From Psychroflexus salarius (GTDB taxonomy: Bacteria > Bacteroidota > Bacteroidia > Flavobacteriales > Flavobacteriaceae), in NCBI RefSeq assembly GCF_900129035.1, contig NZ_FQTW01000002.1:244574-308573 (forward strand): 64,000 nt of DNA. The letters are read 5' to 3'. This document shows, in pieces, positions 62,566 through 64,000 of the stretch. Below the pieces are notes generated by a model. It was not told the origin of the DNA, ran no database searches, and saw only the letters and a program-made list of their open reading frames with translations. Positions within the stretch are counted from its first letter, which is position 1. The number at the start of each line of letters is the position of its first letter. A program made the translations under genes and the position numbers.

Positions 62566-62960
62566 ATTTCGATATCTATGACAACAAATTTAATGAAAGT
62601 CATTTCAATAGTGGTTAGTTATTAACATTTGTTGGAATATTAAGGTTAAATCAAAGCTATTTAAATTGACAACCCTAGCTTTTAGCCTTTAAAACTTTTC
62701 TAAACAAATAACTTGTAATGTTATCCATATTGACTTCACTTAAGCTATATTTCTGTACAACTTTAGGTCTGTGATATCAATAAAATTAGAATTGAAGTAA
62801 TTCACTCTCAGGATTTTTAAATCACTATTAAAAAAACACAGCATTAAAAGAGGAAATAAATTGATGATAATTAATAGAAAAATAGTTTAAAAATACAGTT
62901 GAAGAATATCATCTGCACATTAATCATCAAATGAAAACTTATAGATAAACGAAGTAGCAC
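62566..62960. other. 395-base gap with no gene seen
   Basis: A/T-rich stretch with no convincing open frame on either strand. It contains the -7 box TAAATTTG of the CNNM gene (reverse, 62585-62592) and an inverted repeat AAAGCTA (62653-62659) with TAGCTTT (62676-62682) around 16 bases, not followed by a T run. Otherwise nothing identifiable. Confidence 0.6.
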
Positions 62961-63056
62961 CTATAACACCACTTTAATAAGTAAAATTAATGCAATTATA
63001 AAGAATAAACAAAAAACAGTTATTGCTAAGTTAATTAAGAAATTATTTTTCTTCAT
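62961..63056 (-). CDS. Possible 31-residue single-helix membrane miniprotein
   Basis: From the ATG at 63056 the reverse strand reads MKKNNFLINLAITVF, then CLFFIIALILLIKVVL and a TAG. Two lysines before about 25 hydrophobic residues give a classic single transmembrane helix, positive side inside. It lies beyond the terminator of the PorP/SprF-like gene, so it needs its own promoter, and none matching TAnnTTTG is close. Random occurrence in A/T-rich DNA is possible because Phe, Ile and Leu codons are A/T-rich. Confidence 0.35.
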   Translation of the reverse strand: MKKNNFLINLAITVFCLFFIIALILLIKVVL

Positions 63057-63090
63057 TCATAAATAAAATTTAAAAAAGGTCTTTAAAAAT

Positions 63091-63135
63091 TATAATTAAA
63101 AACCGCCTAAACCATTTGACTGGTAAAGACGGTTT
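63091..63135 (-). terminator. Terminator of the PorP/SprF-like gene
   Basis: AAACCG (63100-63105) pairs with CGGTTT (63130-63135), with further pairing of CT with AG and ACCA with TGGT around the loop TTTGAC. On the reverse strand the stem is followed by TTTTTAATTATAATTTTT. It is 35 bases after the stop codon at 63170. Confidence 0.75.
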
Positions 63136-63169
63136 CCCTACTAACCTAACCAATTAGCTGTTTAATATT

Positions 63170-64000
63170 CTAAAATTCTTCAAACTTATTTTTTCGATCA
63201 CGTTTTGACTTATCTAAAGTAAAGCGCAGTAAAAATTCACTTGTATTATTAGCTCTTGCCAATTGCTTCTCGGCTGCCACTTCATACACATAACCTAATG
63301 TAAAGTATTGACCAAACTTAACATTTAGCATTGCTCCTACTGTTTGATCTGTTCTGTATAAAGCTCCTACTTCAATGTACTTAGGAAACACCACCATGGC
63401 ATTAAAGTCTGCTGAAAGTTCAGCCGCATCAACATAGCGAATCATTGTACTTGGCCTTAGGTTAATATTCGCCTCTTTAATTAAGGTAAATTCTGTTCCA
63501 CCTGTTAAATACCAGTGTGGTTTTCCAGAGGAAGCAGACACAAAACCATCTTGCTCTTTAATTCTATTTGTATTTAAAATACGTGGTGTAGATAATCCAA
63601 CATACCATTTTTCATGTTTTAAATAAGCACCTGCACCAACATTAAATAACATATTCCCAAAGCTACCTAAAGATGGGTCTGAAGTTAAATTATAAGTTTG
63701 TAAGCCGTCTGTATTAGCAGAGTAATCTTGACCACCAGCTTTTAAACCAAAAAACAATTCGTAGTTTTCAGTTAGTTGAACTCGATAAGAGGCATCTACG
63801 GTAACATAGTTTGATTTTTCTATAAAAGTTTCATCGTTTAAAACCGTAAGACCAATTGCTAAGTTGTTTCCTAATGGCATCCCAAAGGTTACTGCGTTTA
63901 GCACCGGTGACTCATCAATACCTGACCACTGCCGTCTAACAGAACCACTCACAAAGAGTTGGTCTTCGACACCAACATAAGCTGGATTGAAAATGCTCAT
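63170..64000 (-). CDS. PorP/SprF-family T9SS membrane protein, N-terminus outside window
   Basis: 276 residues are visible; the gene runs off the right edge. The first visible residues, MSIFNPAYVGVEDQLF, match the internal NMSxxNPAYAG block of PorP/SprF proteins, so the Met at 64000 is not the start; a signal peptide and about 30-40 residues should lie outside. Body: SVRRQWSGIDESPVLNAVTF and FGLKAGGQDYS, then strands of an outer-membrane barrel. Such proteins partner with T9SS-secreted adhesins such as SprB; the adhesin gene is usually upstream, here beyond the edge. Confidence 0.85.
   Translation of the reverse strand: MSIFNPAYVGVEDQLFVSGSVRRQWSGIDESPVLNAVTFGMPLGNNLAIGLTVLNDETFIEKSNYVTVDASYRVQLTENYELFFGLKAGGQDYSANTDGLQTYNLTSDPSLGSFGNMLFNVGAGAYLKHEKWYVGLSTPRILNTNRIKEQDGFVSASSGKPHWYLTGGTEFTLIKEANINLRPSTMIRYVDAAELSADFNAMVVFPKYIEVGALYRTDQTVGAMLNVKFGQYFTLGYVYEVAAEKQLARANNTSEFLLRFTLDKSKRDRKNKFEEF

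Noticed and set aside
1..64000. CRISPR arrays, insertion sequences, prophage or integrative elements
   Set aside because: No spaced direct repeats, transposase, integrase or phage structural motifs were seen; gene order is typical core chromosome.

Overview
The window comes from a low-GC member of the Bacteroidota, almost certainly the marine or psychrophilic Flavobacteriaceae. Reasons seen in the sequence: a SusC/SusD pair; a secreted protease with a C-terminal type IX secretion (T9SS) sorting domain; PorP/SprF-like and PorT-like outer-membrane proteins; str and S10 operons joined without a tuf gene; a Mpl-type ligase; and Bacteroidota-type promoters (TTTG-N19-TAnnTTTG) with no clear Shine-Dalgarno sequences. 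The genus cannot be fixed from the sequence alone. No CRISPR array, insertion sequence, prophage or integrase was seen; this is mostly conserved chromosomal core.

Layout. 1-7326 (minus): rpsL-rpsG-fusA-rpsJ-rplC-rplD-rplW-rplB-rpsS-rplV-rpsC-rplP, driven by a textbook promoter at 7367-7397. 7441-17395 (plus): a POTRA/beta-barrel outer-membrane protein, then SusC, SusD, two related surface lipoproteins and a T9SS subtilisin-like protease. This looks like an outer-membrane nutrient uptake locus, possibly for peptides, because no carbohydrate enzyme is present. 17459-26579: mixed housekeeping genes (rlmB, rhomboid protease, rarA, YjjG phosphatase, polysaccharide deacetylase, radC, PaiB-like, mpl, TPR protein). 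26664-33733 (minus): purH-mreB-mreC-mreD-mrdA-rodA, the cell-shape cluster. 33805-36255: a retropepsin-like protease, divergent tatD and asparaginase, and tRNA-Ser(GGA). 36318-38671: an ExbB / 4-TM / ExbD / ExbD energy-transducing operon, which would power TonB-dependent uptake through SusC-type receptors.

38753-43821: PorT-like barrel, PAP2-like membrane protein, rpoN, an RluA-family pseudouridine synthase and asnS. 43822-44248 has no protein gene but carries a strong plus-strand terminator, a tandem hairpin and an operator-like inverted repeat beside a candidate promoter: my best candidate for an undescribed small RNA. 44249-53197 (minus): RND/MMPL exporter, DUF5686 protein, frr-pyrH, tsf-rpsB and rpsI-rplM. 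53336-58914 (minus): icd, a small secreted protein, and cysQ-cysC-cysD-cysN for making and recycling activated sulfate (PAPS). 59080-62565: a DUF547 protein with an arsenosugar-type glycosyltransferase, YbjQ, a GreA/GreB-like factor and a CNNM/CBS protein. 62961-63056 may encode a 31-residue membrane miniprotein, and the window ends inside a PorP/SprF-like gene.

Several long open frames begin with TTG or GTG codons upstream of a better ATG. I moved starts to the ATG for rlmB, the TPR protein, the retropepsin, the 38753 barrel, the RND exporter and pyrH, with reasons in each entry.
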